Notes: generated from the sequence alone by a model not told the origin. DNA of 63,382 nucleotides from Cypionkella sp. (GCF_028290025.1 NZ_JAQGKQ010000098.1:1-63382), one strand, 5' to 3'. Counted from the first letter of the stretch, positions 17,257 through 25,963 are shown. Translations and numbers: made by a program.

Positions 17257-18027
17257 ATGAACTTTGCAGGCAAACGCTATTGGCTTGTCGGCGCGAGCGA
17301 TGGCTTGGGTTTGGCACTGGCGCAGGCGATGGCGGCCGAGGGCGCAGACGTTATCCTTTCCGCGCGTGATCCGAATCGGCTCGCAGTCGCCTGCGGCGCG
17401 GTTCCTAGGGCGAGTGCGGTGGTGGTGGACGTTGCAAATAGCGATTCCATCAATGCAGCGGTCGCGCAGATTGGCAAACTCGACGGCGTGGTGTTTCTCG
17501 CCGGAGTTTATTGGCCGATGACCGCGCAAACAGTCGATGCGGGCCAGTTAGAGGCGATGTGTGACGTTAACTTCACTGGCTGCGCGCGGGTGATGGCAGC
17601 GGTTCTGCCTGCTATGGTGGCGCGCGGAGAGGGGCATCTGGTGATTACCGGGTCGCTTTCCGGGTTCCGAGGCTTGCCGGGTGCGTTGGGATACGCGGCC
17701 AGCAAGGCGGGAGTGATGGCTTTGGCTGAAAGCCTCTACGCCGATCTGCGCGGGACTGGAGTTCGGGTGCAGTTGGGAAACCCGGGGTTTATTCGCACAA
17801 GGTTGACCGAGAAGAATGATTTCTCGATGCCGTTCTTAATGGAGCCGGAGCAGGCCGCAGCCGAGATGCTGGCGCTGATGAAAACCACGCACTTCAAGCG
17901 CAGCTTTCCAACAGTGTTTTCGTGGCTATTTCGTGGCAGCCAGTTTTTGCCAGATTGGCTGTATTACCGAATCTTTGCCCCGTTAAAACCGCGCAAGCTA
18001 ACCGAGGCAAAGGTTAAGGAAGGATGA
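17257..18027 (+). CDS. Short-chain dehydrogenase/reductase, RSP1087-like
   Basis: A 256-residue SDR. The cofactor loop is GASDGLGLALAQAMAAEGA near residue 10 (the classical TGxxxGxG pattern in variant form), the catalytic Ser is in VITGSLSGFRG, and the Tyr-x3-Lys pair is in GALGYAASKAG at about residues 148-152. The active site is intact. In R. sphaeroides an SDR closes the SigmaE-controlled operon. Here it follows the DUF1365 gene by nine bases with GGGCAGGGCG upstream, and the transporter-like and small gene I recall between them in R. sphaeroides are absent. The substrate is unknown. Confidence 0.85.
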   Translation: MNFAGKRYWLVGASDGLGLALAQAMAAEGADVILSARDPNRLAVACGAVPRASAVVVDVANSDSINAAVAQIGKLDGVVFLAGVYWPMTAQTVDAGQLEAMCDVNFTGCARVMAAVLPAMVARGEGHLVITGSLSGFRGLPGALGYAASKAGVMALAESLYADLRGTGVRVQLGNPGFIRTRLTEKNDFSMPFLMEPEQAAAEMLALMKTTHFKRSFPTVFSWLFRGSQFLPDWLYYRIFAPLKPRKLTEAKVKEG

Positions 18028-18089
18028 ATGATAGGCCGCTAAGTCATTGAACTATATGAGACCCATGGCGTGCCACGCGCGGACACATC

Positions 18090-19346
18090 TTATCCCCGAG
18101 TGACATGCGCCATGAAAAACCCGTCCATCCCGCCCATATCGGCCCAATAGTCAGGGCGCAAACGCAGCCCGCCCTCCGGGGTGATCCAGTTTGGATCAAT
18201 GCCGATTAAAGTTGGTGTTTGCACCGTCAAGCCGGGGTGGCGGGTGAGGGCGCTCGTCAGTTGCGCCTCGCCCTCGTCGGGCAAAAGCGAGCAGGTACAA
18301 AATACCAACCGCCCACCGGGTTTCAGAAACATAAGCGCACGATCAATCAGCGCGGCTTGTAGCGTCGTAAGTTCAGCCAGTTCCGAGCCGTCTTTGAGGA
18401 ACGGCAGTTCTGGGTGGCGGCGGATCGTCCCAGTAGCGGAACACGGAGCATCAAGCAGAACGGCGTCGAACAGATGCTCAGGCTGCCAATGCAGGGCGTC
18501 GGCGATGACTATTTTGGCCTGCAACCGGGTGCGAGTGAGGTTTTCGCGCAGCTTCTCCATCCGAGGGGCGGAGATATCCAAAGCCGTGACATGTGCCCCA
18601 GCGGCGGCAAGTTGCAATGTCTTGCCACCCGGCGCCGCACAAAGGTCAAGCACCTTCTCGCCGGGTTGAGCCGCGAGAAGCTGCGCTGCCAGCGCCGCAG
18701 CAGCGTCTTGCACCCACCAATCGCCTGAGGCGAAGCCGGGGAGGGTTGAGACTTGGCCGGGTTCTGTGAGGCGGATAGAGCCGGTCGGCAGCGTGGTGCC
18801 TTCGGGCAAAGTCTGGCCGCGTGGAGTAATATCCAGCGGTGGGGCTTTGGCCTGCACGGCCTCTATCGCGGTTACAGCCTCCCGCCCATAAGCGTGAACC
18901 AACGGCTGCCGCAGCCAGCGCGGCATCATCTGCGCCGGGCCAGACAACGGCGCGCCTTCGGGGATTTTGCGTAACACCGCGTTGATTAGGCCGGTCATGT
19001 GGGTGGTTTTCTTGCCTTGGCGGGCGAGTTCTACCGCAGTGTTGACGACCCCATGCGCAGCTGTGCCTTCATGCAATTCCGTTACAGCCAGCCGCAGAAT
19101 GTTCATCACCGCCAACGGCGGGGCTTTGCGCAGATGCGGTTCCAGCAGGCGATCAATCGGCTCCAGCAGGCGTATAACTTGCAAGGCAAGCCGTTGCGCC
19201 CGGGCGCGATCTTGCGGGCCGACACCTTTCAGCGCGCCGTTTTTGTTGGCGAGGACGACGGCCAAGGTCTGACCTTCCTCCATAATCGCTGACAGGATTG
19301 CCAAGGTGGCGGCCCGTGCTGCCAAGCCTGCGTTCGCCTCTGCCAT
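18090..19346 (-). CDS. rsmB: 16S rRNA m5C967 methyltransferase RsmB
   Basis: A 418-residue two-domain protein. The N-terminal NusB-like RNA-binding domain covers about residues 5-135 (TELHEGTAAHGVVNTAVELA). The SAM-dependent methyltransferase domain has VLDLCAAPGGKTLQLAA, VTALDISAPRMEKL, the first catalytic-region motif LLDAPCSATGTIRRHPE, and the nucleophile region VFCTCSLLPDEGEAQ. Both cysteines of the family (Pro-Cys and Thr-Cys motifs) are present. It is divergent from the SDHAF4-like small gene and converges with the SDR gene after 62 bases. Confidence 0.95.
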   Translation of the reverse strand: MAEANAGLAARAATLAILSAIMEEGQTLAVVLANKNGALKGVGPQDRARAQRLALQVIRLLEPIDRLLEPHLRKAPPLAVMNILRLAVTELHEGTAAHGVVNTAVELARQGKKTTHMTGLINAVLRKIPEGAPLSGPAQMMPRWLRQPLVHAYGREAVTAIEAVQAKAPPLDITPRGQTLPEGTTLPTGSIRLTEPGQVSTLPGFASGDWWVQDAAAALAAQLLAAQPGEKVLDLCAAPGGKTLQLAAAGAHVTALDISAPRMEKLRENLTRTRLQAKIVIADALHWQPEHLFDAVLLDAPCSATGTIRRHPELPFLKDGSELAELTTLQAALIDRALMFLKPGGRLVFCTCSLLPDEGEAQLTSALTRHPGLTVQTPTLIGIDPNWITPEGGLRLRPDYWADMGGMDGFFMAHVTRG

Positions 19347-19413
19347 ATGCCTACCCTTGAGATTGCGTGGCTTGGCCGTATATCAACAAAGATGAAGCCG
19401 CAAGGAAACCGCT

Positions 19414-19587
19414 ATGTCAGACACAGTTGACCTGCCCGCCGCCGCTCTGCGCGCCTTGGCCGAGGCCGAGGAGCGCCGCAGATTAGCCGATTTGATCGAG
19501 CGACCGGTGGAATTGGGCGGCCGAGACGGCCCGGAGCCTGTGCGCTATGGCGATTGGGAGAAGAAGGGGCTGGCGGTCGATTTTTGA
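19414..19587 (+). CDS. DUF1674 / SDHAF4-like small protein
   Basis: A 57-residue protein read from 19414, preceded by AAGGAAACC. After an acidic, Glu/Arg-rich helix it ends [19 protein letters not shown], which is the conserved C-terminal signature (RYGDWE-x-KG-x3-DF) of DUF1674, the family of the mitochondrial succinate dehydrogenase assembly factor 4. The eukaryotic protein binds flavinylated SdhA and protects it before assembly. The succinate dehydrogenase genes are not in this window. The gene is divergent from rsmB, as I recall in other Rhodobacterales. Confidence 0.85.
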   Translation: MSDTVDLPAAALRALAEAEERRRLADLIERPVELGGRDGPEPVRYGDWEKKGLAVDF

Positions 19588-19677
19588 TTTGGCCGGTTTG
19601 GTCTTCCCAGCTGAGAATTGACAGTGTTTAATGGAAGTCGGACTACCAAATCAGGCAGCTAAGAGCGCGTACAGCTT

Positions 19678-20031
19678 TCAACGCAAATCAAAAGCGGCTG
19701 ATTCGCCGGCACCTTTGTCGGTGGTAAAGCGCAGTTTTTCGGTGCCTTTGGCCTCAACCAATTGGCAATTGTAGGGGATCGGGGTGCCGCTCCAATCCAG
19801 CTTTCGACAGAAATAGCCATCCTCCCATGTCCAATTCCCAGTGATCTGCCAACCCAAGGCAGAGCCGGTGATTTGACCTTTGGGGCTGATGGTAATCCTG
19901 AGATTATAGAGGCCGATGCGCAGTTCGTGCTTACCGATTATATCGACGAAGGCGCTGCGGTCGGTAATTGGTTGATAGGTTTCGGCCCAAGTCGGGGCGG
20001 TCAAAAGCAGGAAAGCGGCGAGGCTGCGCAT
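19678..20031 (-). CDS. Hypothetical periplasmic protein
   Basis: A 117-residue protein. The start at 20031 gives a signal peptide (MRSLAAFLLLTAPTWAETYQ, cleavage probably after Trp-Ala) and has AAGG nine bases upstream; in-frame ATGs at 20052 and 20073 give longer N-termini. The mature part is a small beta-rich domain with GLYNLRITISPKGQITGSA, and two cysteines (Phe-Cys-Arg and Tyr-Asn-Cys) that could form a disulfide. The WTWEDGYFCR segment resembles a family of small secreted Rhodobacterales proteins. I do not recognise a function. Confidence 0.65.
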   Translation of the reverse strand: MRSLAAFLLLTAPTWAETYQPITDRSAFVDIIGKHELRIGLYNLRITISPKGQITGSALGWQITGNWTWEDGYFCRKLDWSGTPIPYNCQLVEAKGTEKLRFTTDKGAGESAAFDLR

Positions 20032-20117
20032 GGTGATACCTTGATGGGACATCGCGCGGTTACGCTGCGGCAAAGGGTTTGGATCAGACTTGTGGTGATT
20101 TTTGACAAGCCGGATTG

Positions 20118-20163
20118 GGGGCCAGCCCCCAAACCCCCGGGATATTTGAGCCAGTCTGAAAGC
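20118..20163 (+). repeat. Copy C of the dispersed intergenic repeat
   Basis: A GC-rich dyad (GGGGGCCAGCCCCC) is followed by AAACCCCCGGGATATTTGAG and CCAGTCTGAAA. The second half matches the repeat described at 2968: a C/G-rich block, then GGGATATTTGAGCCAG and an end like TGAAA. It lies between dapB and the hypothetical periplasmic gene, both on the minus strand, yet the repeat reads on the plus strand. Confidence 0.55.
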
Positions 20164-20187
20164 AATTTTTAGATAAAGTTTAGGTAT

Positions 20188-20997
20188 TTAGATGCCGAGC
20201 ACGTCCATCATGTCGTAGCGACCCGGTTTTTGCGACTGGCCCCAGAGGGCGGCTTTCAATGCGCCGCGCACGAAGATGGAGCGATCGGTGGCAATGTGGC
20301 GCAGGATGATGCGCTCACCATCAGCGGCGAAAAGCACGTCATGTTCGCCGACGATATCGCCGCCTCGGATCGCCGAAAAGCCGATATCGCCACGGCGGCG
20401 CGCGCCGGTGATACCGTCGCGGCCCGAGACTTTTGCGGTGTCGAAATCGACTTCGCGCCCTGCGGCAGCGGCTTGGCCGAGCATCAGAGCGGTGCCAGAG
20501 GGAGCATCGACCTTGTTGCGATGGTGCGATTCGATAATCTCGATATCCCAATCGGAATCTAATGCAGCGGCGACTTTTTGGGTCAGGCGGGTGAGCAGAT
20601 TGACGCCAAGGCTCATGTTGCCAGCTTGGATGATCACGGCGTGATGTGCGGCGAGATCGAGTTTGTGATGATGTGCGGGTTCCAGCCCAGTGGTGCCGAC
20701 GACATGGACGGCGCGGGCTTGGGCGGCTAGGGCCGCGAACTCGACGGTGGCTGCGGGGGCAGTGAAATCGATCACCGCTTGCGATATGGCAAAGGCTTCG
20801 AGCGGGTCGTCGGTGACTTTGACGCCTAAAGCTGGGCCGCCCATGCAGATGCCGATATCTTGGCCGATCCAAGCGTGGCCGGAGCGTTCGATGCAGCCGA
20901 CGAGGGTGGCACCGGGGTGGGCGCTGATGCCTTTGACCAACATTTGACCCATGCGACCTGAGGCGCCGGTAACGGTGATGCCGGGAAGTTGGGTCAT
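20188..20997 (-). CDS. dapB: 4-hydroxy-tetrahydrodipicolinate reductase
   Basis: A 269-residue enzyme of the diaminopimelate/lysine pathway that reduces hydroxy-tetrahydrodipicolinate with NAD(P)H. The cofactor loop is [18 protein letters not shown] at residues 6-23; the substrate motif [17 protein letters not shown] at about residues 154-170 contains the catalytic His-His and Lys and the PSGTA loop. Length and domain order are normal. It is divergent from rbfA. Because the window also codes for two saccharopine dehydrogenases, lysine is made and apparently also broken down. Confidence 0.97.
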   Translation of the reverse strand: MTQLPGITVTGASGRMGQMLVKGISAHPGATLVGCIERSGHAWIGQDIGICMGGPALGVKVTDDPLEAFAISQAVIDFTAPAATVEFAALAAQARAVHVVGTTGLEPAHHHKLDLAAHHAVIIQAGNMSLGVNLLTRLTQKVAAALDSDWDIEIIESHHRNKVDAPSGTALMLGQAAAAGREVDFDTAKVSGRDGITGARRRGDIGFSAIRGGDIVGEHDVLFAADGERIILRHIATDRSIFVRGALKAALWGQSQKPGRYDMMDVLGI

Positions 20998-21092
20998 GGC
21001 GCGCCTTTCGAATTTTGGCAGGGTTTAGCGGGTTTGACGGAGTGGTGAAAGCCCGGCGTTGCGGGCGCGGACGGATTGGCGTAAGGGGCGGC

Positions 21093-21536
21093 ATGGCAAA
21101 CACACGTTCTTATTCGGCCAAGGGGCCTTCGCAGCGTCAACTTCGGGTTGGCGAATTGATCCGGCGCACGTTGTCGGAGATTTTGGCACGCGGCGAGGTG
21201 CATGATCCGGTGCTGAACGACATGTCGATCACGGTGGGCGAGGTTTCGGTCTCGGTCGATCTGAAGGTGGCGACGGTCTATGTGATGCCGCTGCTGGGCG
21301 GGGCGACGGTTGAGGCCGCGATAGCGTCACTAGCGAAGAACGCTTGGGAGCTGCGCAAGCGCGTCTCGGCGGAAATGACTTTGCGGCATTCGCCGGAGTT
21401 GCGGTTCCGGCCAGATGATACGTTTGATCGGCTGGAAGAAGCGCGGCGGCTGTTTGCTGACCCTAAAGTGCAGGCGGATATTGCCAAGCCGGACGATGCG
21501 GCCGCGGATGGTGAGCCGCCTAAGGCGTCAGAATAA
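21093..21536 (+). CDS. rbfA: Ribosome-binding factor A
   Basis: A 147-residue KH-fold protein that binds 30S precursors and helps 16S rRNA 5'-end maturation. The start at 21093 gives the usual opening MANTRSYSAKGPSQRQLRVG; the frame is open further upstream but lacks family similarity there. Core segments are RTLSEILARGEVHDPVLNDM, VSVSVDLKVATVYVMPLLGG and LRHSPELRFRPDDTFD. It is followed at two bases by a phosphodiester glycosidase gene and then truB, so rbfA and truB may share a transcript, as is common. Confidence 0.95.
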   Translation: MANTRSYSAKGPSQRQLRVGELIRRTLSEILARGEVHDPVLNDMSITVGEVSVSVDLKVATVYVMPLLGGATVEAAIASLAKNAWELRKRVSAEMTLRHSPELRFRPDDTFDRLEEARRLFADPKVQADIAKPDDAAADGEPPKASE

Positions 21537-21538
21537 TC

Positions 21539-22255
21539 ATGTGGCGGCTGGCATTTGTGCTGGCGGTTTGGGCGGGAAACGCTGCGGCGAGTTGCCGGGA
21601 CGTGGCGTTTGAAGGCGCATCTTATACCGTTTGTGAGGTGGTGGCGGGCGCGGATGTGCGGCTGTTCCACTCTGGCGCTGACGGGGCTTTGGGAAATTTC
21701 AACGCGGTAGAAAAGCTGCTGGAGCCGCAGGGTTTGCACTTGGATTTTGCGATGAATGCCGGGATGTATCATCACGATTTGGCTCCGGTGGGTCTATATG
21801 TCGAGGACGGTGTGCAGGCGACGCCATTGGTGACGCGGGCGGGGCCGGGGAATTTTGGGCTGGTGCCGAATGGGGTGTTTTGCGTTGGTGCGACGCTGCG
21901 GGTGATTGAGACCTTGACGTTTGAGGCGGAAAAGCCCGCCTGTCGCTATGCGACGCAGTCGGGGCCGATGTTGGTGATTGGCGGCAAGCTCCATCCGAAG
22001 TTTCTGGCGGATTCTGATTCGCTGAATGTGCGCAATGGCGTGGGGGTTTCCGAGGATGGCAGCCGTGCGGTGTTCGTGATTTCTAATCAGGCGGTGAATT
22101 TCTATGCCTTCGCGCGGCTGTTTCGCGATGGGCTGGGGCTGCCGGATGCGCTGTATTTTGATGGCTCGATCTCGCGGCTCTATGCGCCCGAGTTGGATCG
22201 GCATGACGCCGGGTTTCCGATGGGGCCGATGGTGGGCGTGGTGGTTCCGCGTTGA
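21539..22255 (+). CDS. Phosphodiester glycosidase family protein (NAGPA domain)
   Basis: A 238-residue exported protein with a short signal peptide (MWRLAFVLAVWAGNAAAS). The mature part matches the NAGPA/DUF2233 family: LDFAMNAGMYHHDLAPVGLY, FGLVPNGVFC, ATQSGPMLVIGGKLHP, DGSRAVFVISNQAVNFYAFA and ALYFDGSISRLYAPE. The human founding member uncovers mannose-6-phosphate signals; bacterial members act on unknown glycophosphodiesters. It is inserted between rbfA and truB with very short gaps, which suggests co-transcription rather than a shared role. Confidence 0.85.
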   Translation: MWRLAFVLAVWAGNAAASCRDVAFEGASYTVCEVVAGADVRLFHSGADGALGNFNAVEKLLEPQGLHLDFAMNAGMYHHDLAPVGLYVEDGVQATPLVTRAGPGNFGLVPNGVFCVGATLRVIETLTFEAEKPACRYATQSGPMLVIGGKLHPKFLADSDSLNVRNGVGVSEDGSRAVFVISNQAVNFYAFARLFRDGLGLPDALYFDGSISRLYAPELDRHDAGFPMGPMVGVVVPR

Positions 22256-22303
22256 CCTCGGGCAGACCGGGGGCTATCGGGCGGTTTGCAACAGGAGATC
22301 AGC

Positions 22304-23206
22304 ATGGCGCGCGGCAAAAAGGGTAGGGCGGTTTCGGGCTGGCTGGTGGTGGACAAGCCTGCCGGGATCACCTCAACCGCCGTGGTCAACAAGGTGAAAT
22401 GGGCGATGGACGCGCAGAAGGCGGGCCATGCGGGCACGCTCGATCCGGCGGCGACTGGCGTGCTGGCGATTGCTTTGGGTGAGGCGACCAAGACGGTGCC
22501 TTATGTGACGGATGCGCTGAAATGTTATCGGTTTGTGGTCAATTTCGGGACGGCGACGACGACGGATGATGCGGAGGGGGCTGTGATTTCTGAGTCCGCG
22601 TTGCGGCCGTTGGACGGCGAGATTGAAGCGGCTTTGGTGGCGTTTCGCGGCGATATTCAGCAGGTGCCGCCGCAGTTCTCGGCTGTGAAGGTTGATGGCG
22701 AGCGAGCTTACGATCTGGCGCGGGTTGGCGAGGCGATGGATCTGGCGGCGCGGCCTTTGTGGGTGGAGCGGTTGGAAGTTCTCTCGCGGCCCTCGGCGGA
22801 TCAGGTGGAGTTGGAGATGGTCTGCGGTAAGGGCGGGTATGTGCGCTCGATTGCCCGCGATCTTGGGGCGGTGTTGGGCTGTTTGGGGCATGTGGCTTGG
22901 TTGCGGCGGGAGTGGTCGGGGCCGTTTACGGCGGCTGAGGGGATTTCGCTGGAGCAGATTGATGCGCTGGCGAAGACGGCGGAATTGGATGCTTGGTTGA
23001 AGCCGCTGGAGTTGGGGCTGGCGGATTTGCCGGAATTGCCCTGCACGCCGGAGGGGGCTGCTCGGCTGAAGAACGGTAATCCAGGGATGGTTCTGGCATC
23101 CTCAGTCGGCTACGGCGATGAGGCTTGGGCGAGCTATCAGGGGCGGGCTGTGGCGGTGGGTATTTATAAATCCGGGGAACTGCATCCGAGCCGGGTGTTT
23201 AATTAA
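22304..23206 (+). CDS. truB: tRNA pseudouridine(55) synthase
   Basis: A 300-residue TruB. The start at 22304 is chosen over 22286 because AGGAG lies eight bases upstream and the family usually begins [12 protein letters not shown]. The catalytic motif is [20 protein letters not shown], with the nucleophilic Asp in TLDP near residue 47. Further family segments are [36 protein letters not shown] and [11 protein letters not shown]. The C-terminal PUA-like extension is short. The enzyme makes the T-loop pseudouridine in tRNAs. Confidence 0.96.
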   Translation: MARGKKGRAVSGWLVVDKPAGITSTAVVNKVKWAMDAQKAGHAGTLDPAATGVLAIALGEATKTVPYVTDALKCYRFVVNFGTATTTDDAEGAVISESALRPLDGEIEAALVAFRGDIQQVPPQFSAVKVDGERAYDLARVGEAMDLAARPLWVERLEVLSRPSADQVELEMVCGKGGYVRSIARDLGAVLGCLGHVAWLRREWSGPFTAAEGISLEQIDALAKTAELDAWLKPLELGLADLPELPCTPEGAARLKNGNPGMVLASSVGYGDEAWASYQGRAVAVGIYKSGELHPSRVFN

Positions 23207-23319
23207 ATCGGGGCGTCCACATGTGGGCATGTTTAATTATCGTTTAATATCAACGAATTATTGATTTCGTTTACGGTTTGTTAAGGTTTGTATCGTAGCG
23301 ATTTGAGGCTGAGTTTGGA

Positions 23320-23352
23320 TGCTCCGCAGGGAGTATTTGTGCCAATGTGAAG
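23320..23352 (+). repeat. Copy B of the dispersed intergenic repeat
   Basis: The stretch reads TGCTCCGCAGGGAGTATTTG then TGCCAATGTGAAG. A CTCC/GGAG dyad and T-run are followed by the CCAA-x-TGAAG end. It lies ten bases before the DUF1643 start in the 155-base gap after truB. The same gap has an AT-rich part and a CCACATGTGG palindrome at about 23219. Confidence 0.65.
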
Positions 23353-23361
23353 GGCTAGACG

Positions 23362-23868
23362 ATGATCACGCGGGTGCATTTGAAGGGTGATGCGGAAAGC
23401 GTGGCGGTTTATTCGCCTTGTGAGGCGTATCGCTATGCTTTGACGCGGGTGTGGCAGCGGGGGGGGCGGAGGGCGTTGTTCGTGATGCTGAACCCGTCAA
23501 CGGCAACCGAAGTGCAGAATGATCCGACGGTGGAGCGTTGTGAGCGGCGGGCGCGGGCTTTGGGGTTTGGTGCGTTTCGGGTGGCGAATATCTTTGCCTA
23601 TCGCGCAACTGACCCGAAGGTAATGCGGGCGCAGGCGGACCCAGTGGGGCCGGGCAATGATGCGGCGATTGCCGAGGGTGCGGCTTGGGCGGATCAGATT
23701 GTTTGTGGCTGGGGCACACATGGCGCGCATCTGGAGCGCGGTGCAGCGGTGGCGAACTTGCTGCGCGACACCGGATTGCCGCTGTATCATTTGGGGCTGA
23801 CGCTGGCGGGCGCGCCGAAACATCCGTTGTATATTGGTTATCAGGTGCAGCCGGAGTTGTGGGTTTAA
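23362..23868 (+). CDS. DUF1643 domain-containing protein
   Basis: A 168-residue cytoplasmic protein. It shows the DUF1643 pattern: [20 protein letters not shown] near residues 39-58, then [20 protein letters not shown] and a later VCGWGTHG. Members are widespread in Rhodobacterales, phages and islands; no biochemical role is established. The gene follows repeat copy B closely and ends in a four-base tail-to-tail overlap with the calcium-binding gene on the other strand. Confidence 0.85.
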   Translation: MITRVHLKGDAESVAVYSPCEAYRYALTRVWQRGGRRALFVMLNPSTATEVQNDPTVERCERRARALGFGAFRVANIFAYRATDPKVMRAQADPVGPGNDAAIAEGAAWADQIVCGWGTHGAHLERGAAVANLLRDTGLPLYHLGLTLAGAPKHPLYIGYQVQPELWV

Positions 23869-24907
23869 GCTGCCTGCAATGTGATGCTGCCAAGATCAAG
23901 GTTGGCGACCGAGTGCAGGCTGGCCAAGGCAACGCCATCAAGCAACAGCAGGGTGCCAGAGGGCGAGGTTTCCATCGTCAGTTGCGGGTCGGGATGCACG
24001 GCGGCGTCATACATCACCACCAGCGCATCTTCATGCGGGTTGAAGTCGGTGATCTGCATCGGCGGGTCATTCGCGCTGATGTCTAGCAGGTGGAAAGCGT
24101 CCGCGCCGTCACCGCCGTTGCCGTAATCGCCTGCGCCAAGCATCAGAGTGTCATCGCCGTCGCCACCATTCAGTTGGTCAAGGCTATGGTCAGGATCGGC
24201 TTCGGTTTGGCCCCAGATCGTGTCATTGCCGGCACCGCCGTCGAGCGTATCGCTGCCCGCGCCGCCTGCGAGAATGTCATTGCCATAGCCGCCATCAAGC
24301 GCGTCATTGCCTGTGTCGCCGTGCAGATTATCTTCGCCCTCGCCACCGATCAAGCTGTCATCCCCTTGCCGCCGATAAGACTGTCAGCGCCGTCGCAACC
24401 TTGCAGAGTGTCGGCCCCAATGCCGTCGTCAAGCAGGTCATTCCCCGCCTCGCCATGCAGAACATCGGCACCCACCCCGCCAGTAAGACTGTCGTCGCCT
24501 GCGCCGCCATTCAGGGCATCGTCGCCGTCGTCCCCGGCCAAACTATCGTTGCCAGCATAGCCGGTCAGCGCATCATCGCCGCCCGCGCCAGTGATAAGAT
24601 CATCACCCCCATTGCCGCCCAGCATATTCGCCAGATCATCGCCATGGAGCCACAAATCCTCGGGCACGGGCGCGATGATGTCATTTGAAGAATTTACCCC
24701 GTCTTGTTCCGGGTCGTCGCCTTCATCGGCATGAGCTTCGCTGCCATCGCGGGATGATAACATATGAAAGATATTTGATGGATCGCCGTTATCTTCGTGC
24801 TGATCGTCCTGCTGGTCATCGTTATCCGATGCGTCATCGGTGTGGCTGAACGAGTCCACCATTACGCCAGCGAATACAGCGCCGAGCAGGCCAAGCAATC
24901 CAAGCAT
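23865..24907 (-). pseudogene. RTX-type calcium-binding repeat protein with a frameshift
   Basis: Two adjacent frames together code for one protein. The first (24907-24350) starts after CCGGAGGTTATCTT with a membrane segment ([18 protein letters not shown]), then an acidic Asp-rich linker and glycine/aspartate nonapeptides such as [20 protein letters not shown]. It stops at 24350 just after LIGGKGMTA. The second frame (24353-23865) continues with the same repeat, [19 protein letters not shown], and a C-terminal domain [15 protein letters not shown]. Adding one G to the GGGG run at 24362-24365 would restore [14 protein letters not shown]. The break is thus a one-base deletion in a homopolymer: either a real mutation or a sequencing error. 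Intact, it would be a membrane-anchored or exported calcium-binding surface protein of about 346 residues. Confidence 0.8.
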
Positions 24908-25238
24908 AAGATAACCTCCGGCGAGTGGTGATATTAATCTTTCAGTAACTGAATTGCCTATTAACCTATTGTTTATATTAGGTAATCCGAGATAGAAATT
25001 ATCACAGAAAGCCGCCCAGTTCAAAAGTTGATTGTGGTTTTCTGCCGGATATTGGAAGCGTGGTAAACAATGTTGCCGAAGGCCCGGCCACGCCTCGCAA
25101 CTCGGGCGGTAGGGCGAATCGGCTTCCCTTTGTGCCGAAATCACCCTATACGCGCGCATCCGCCAGTGATGGTGGTGTCATTGGCCCTGCTGGACGACAT
25201 CCCGGCTTGTGCCGCAACCCACTTAACAGGAGATCCCG
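24908..25238. other. Intergenic region between the calcium-binding gene and rpsO
   Basis: The 331 bases hold the promoter and dyad of the leftward gene (24961-25024) and the upstream region of rpsO. The rpsO side, from about 25070, is GC-rich again and ends in AACAGGAGATCCCG before the ATG. I could not place a convincing rpsO promoter. Confidence 0.5.
24961..25024 (-). promoter_or_regulatory. Predicted promoter and dyad upstream of the calcium-binding gene
   Basis: On the minus strand TTGAAC (25024-25019), a 17-base spacer and TAATTT (25001-24996) form a sigma-70-like promoter. About 12 bases after it, in the leader, lies an imperfect inverted repeat, TTACCTA and TAGGTTAA, separated by ten A/T bases (about 24961-24985). 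The dyad could be an operator. The stretch is markedly richer in A/T than its surroundings. Confidence 0.4.
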
Positions 25239-25508
25239 ATGTCGATCACCGTCGAAGAAAAAGCCCGCCTTATCAAAGAATTCGCGACTAAAGAACACGA
25301 CACCGGCTCGCCGGAAGTTCAGGTTGCGATTCTGTCGTCGCGTATCGCTACGCTGACCGAGCACTTCAAAACCCACAAGAAAGACAACCACTCGCGCCGC
25401 GGTCTGCTGATGCAGGTTGCTCAGCGTCGTAAGCTGTTGGACTATCTGAAGGGCAAAGACGAAGCCCGTTACGCTTCGCTGATCGCACGCCTCGGCCTGC
25501 GTCGCTAA
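25239..25508 (+). CDS. rpsO: 30S ribosomal protein S15
   Basis: An 89-residue S15 protein, standard length. It starts [20 protein letters not shown] and has [20 protein letters not shown] and the conserved [20 protein letters not shown]. It binds 16S rRNA early in assembly and joins helices 20-22. AGGAG precedes the ATG. The rpsO-pnp order is the classical one, but here a strong terminator follows rpsO and the gap to pnp is 455 bases, so pnp probably has its own promoter. Confidence 0.98.
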   Translation: MSITVEEKARLIKEFATKEHDTGSPEVQVAILSSRIATLTEHFKTHKKDNHSRRGLLMQVAQRRKLLDYLKGKDEARYASLIARLGLRR

Positions 25509-25529
25509 GCTTTTCGGTTTGTTGGTTGG

Positions 25530-25566
25530 AACGCCCGTGGTGAAAGCTGCGGGCGTTTTGCTTTTT
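25530..25566 (+). terminator. Rho-independent terminator after rpsO
   Basis: An eight-base stem AACGCCCG/CGGGCGTT (25530-25537 and 25550-25557) is followed by TTGCTTTTT. It lies 21 bases after the rpsO stop. Confidence 0.85.
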
Positions 25567-25963
25567 GGGGTCAGAGGGGATTTGCGGTTTTTTTGTGTAG
25601 TAATAAACGCGCGATAAAAACTTTGCGCAGCGCCAGACGCTAAACCTGCGTCGATCAAAGCCTGAATTTCGTCAAAAGCAACCTACTGCGATGAAACATT
25701 GATAGCCTGATGGGGCTCTGAATCTCCATCGGAAGACTGAATGTTTTTGCTGCGCATTCTTAAAATGTGTTCTTCTCGCTAAAGTTTGTCAACTGCCACT
25801 CCCCCTTCCCAAACGCCCAATTTTCCTGTAAACGCGCGCAATCTGCGATATGAGGCCTGCCCCCGGCCACATGCATTTAGGATTGGGGGCGGCGGCAATG
25901 GGGCCGCTATGCAAACGGGAGACACGACAGGGGTCGTGGGTGCTCTCATACAGGGAACGATAG
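25567..25963. other. Intergenic region upstream of pnp
   Basis: After the rpsO terminator about 400 bases carry no gene I can support. The first 240 bases are A/T-richer with no clear coding bias. The final 100 bases are the presumed pnp leader, GC-rich with several potential hairpins, of which the one at 25919-25947 is the clearest. Confidence 0.5.
25919..25947 (+). promoter_or_regulatory. Hairpin in the predicted pnp leader
   Basis: A perfect six-base stem CACGAC/GTCGTG (25923-25928 and 25933-25938) with an AGGG loop is extended by GAGA/TCTC (25919-25922, 25944-25947) across a one-sided bulge. A second possible stem, GCGGC/GCCGC, lies just upstream at about 25891-25906. In E. coli the pnp leader folds into hairpins that RNase III cuts and PNPase then degrades to repress itself; a similar role here is inference. 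Confidence 0.45.
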
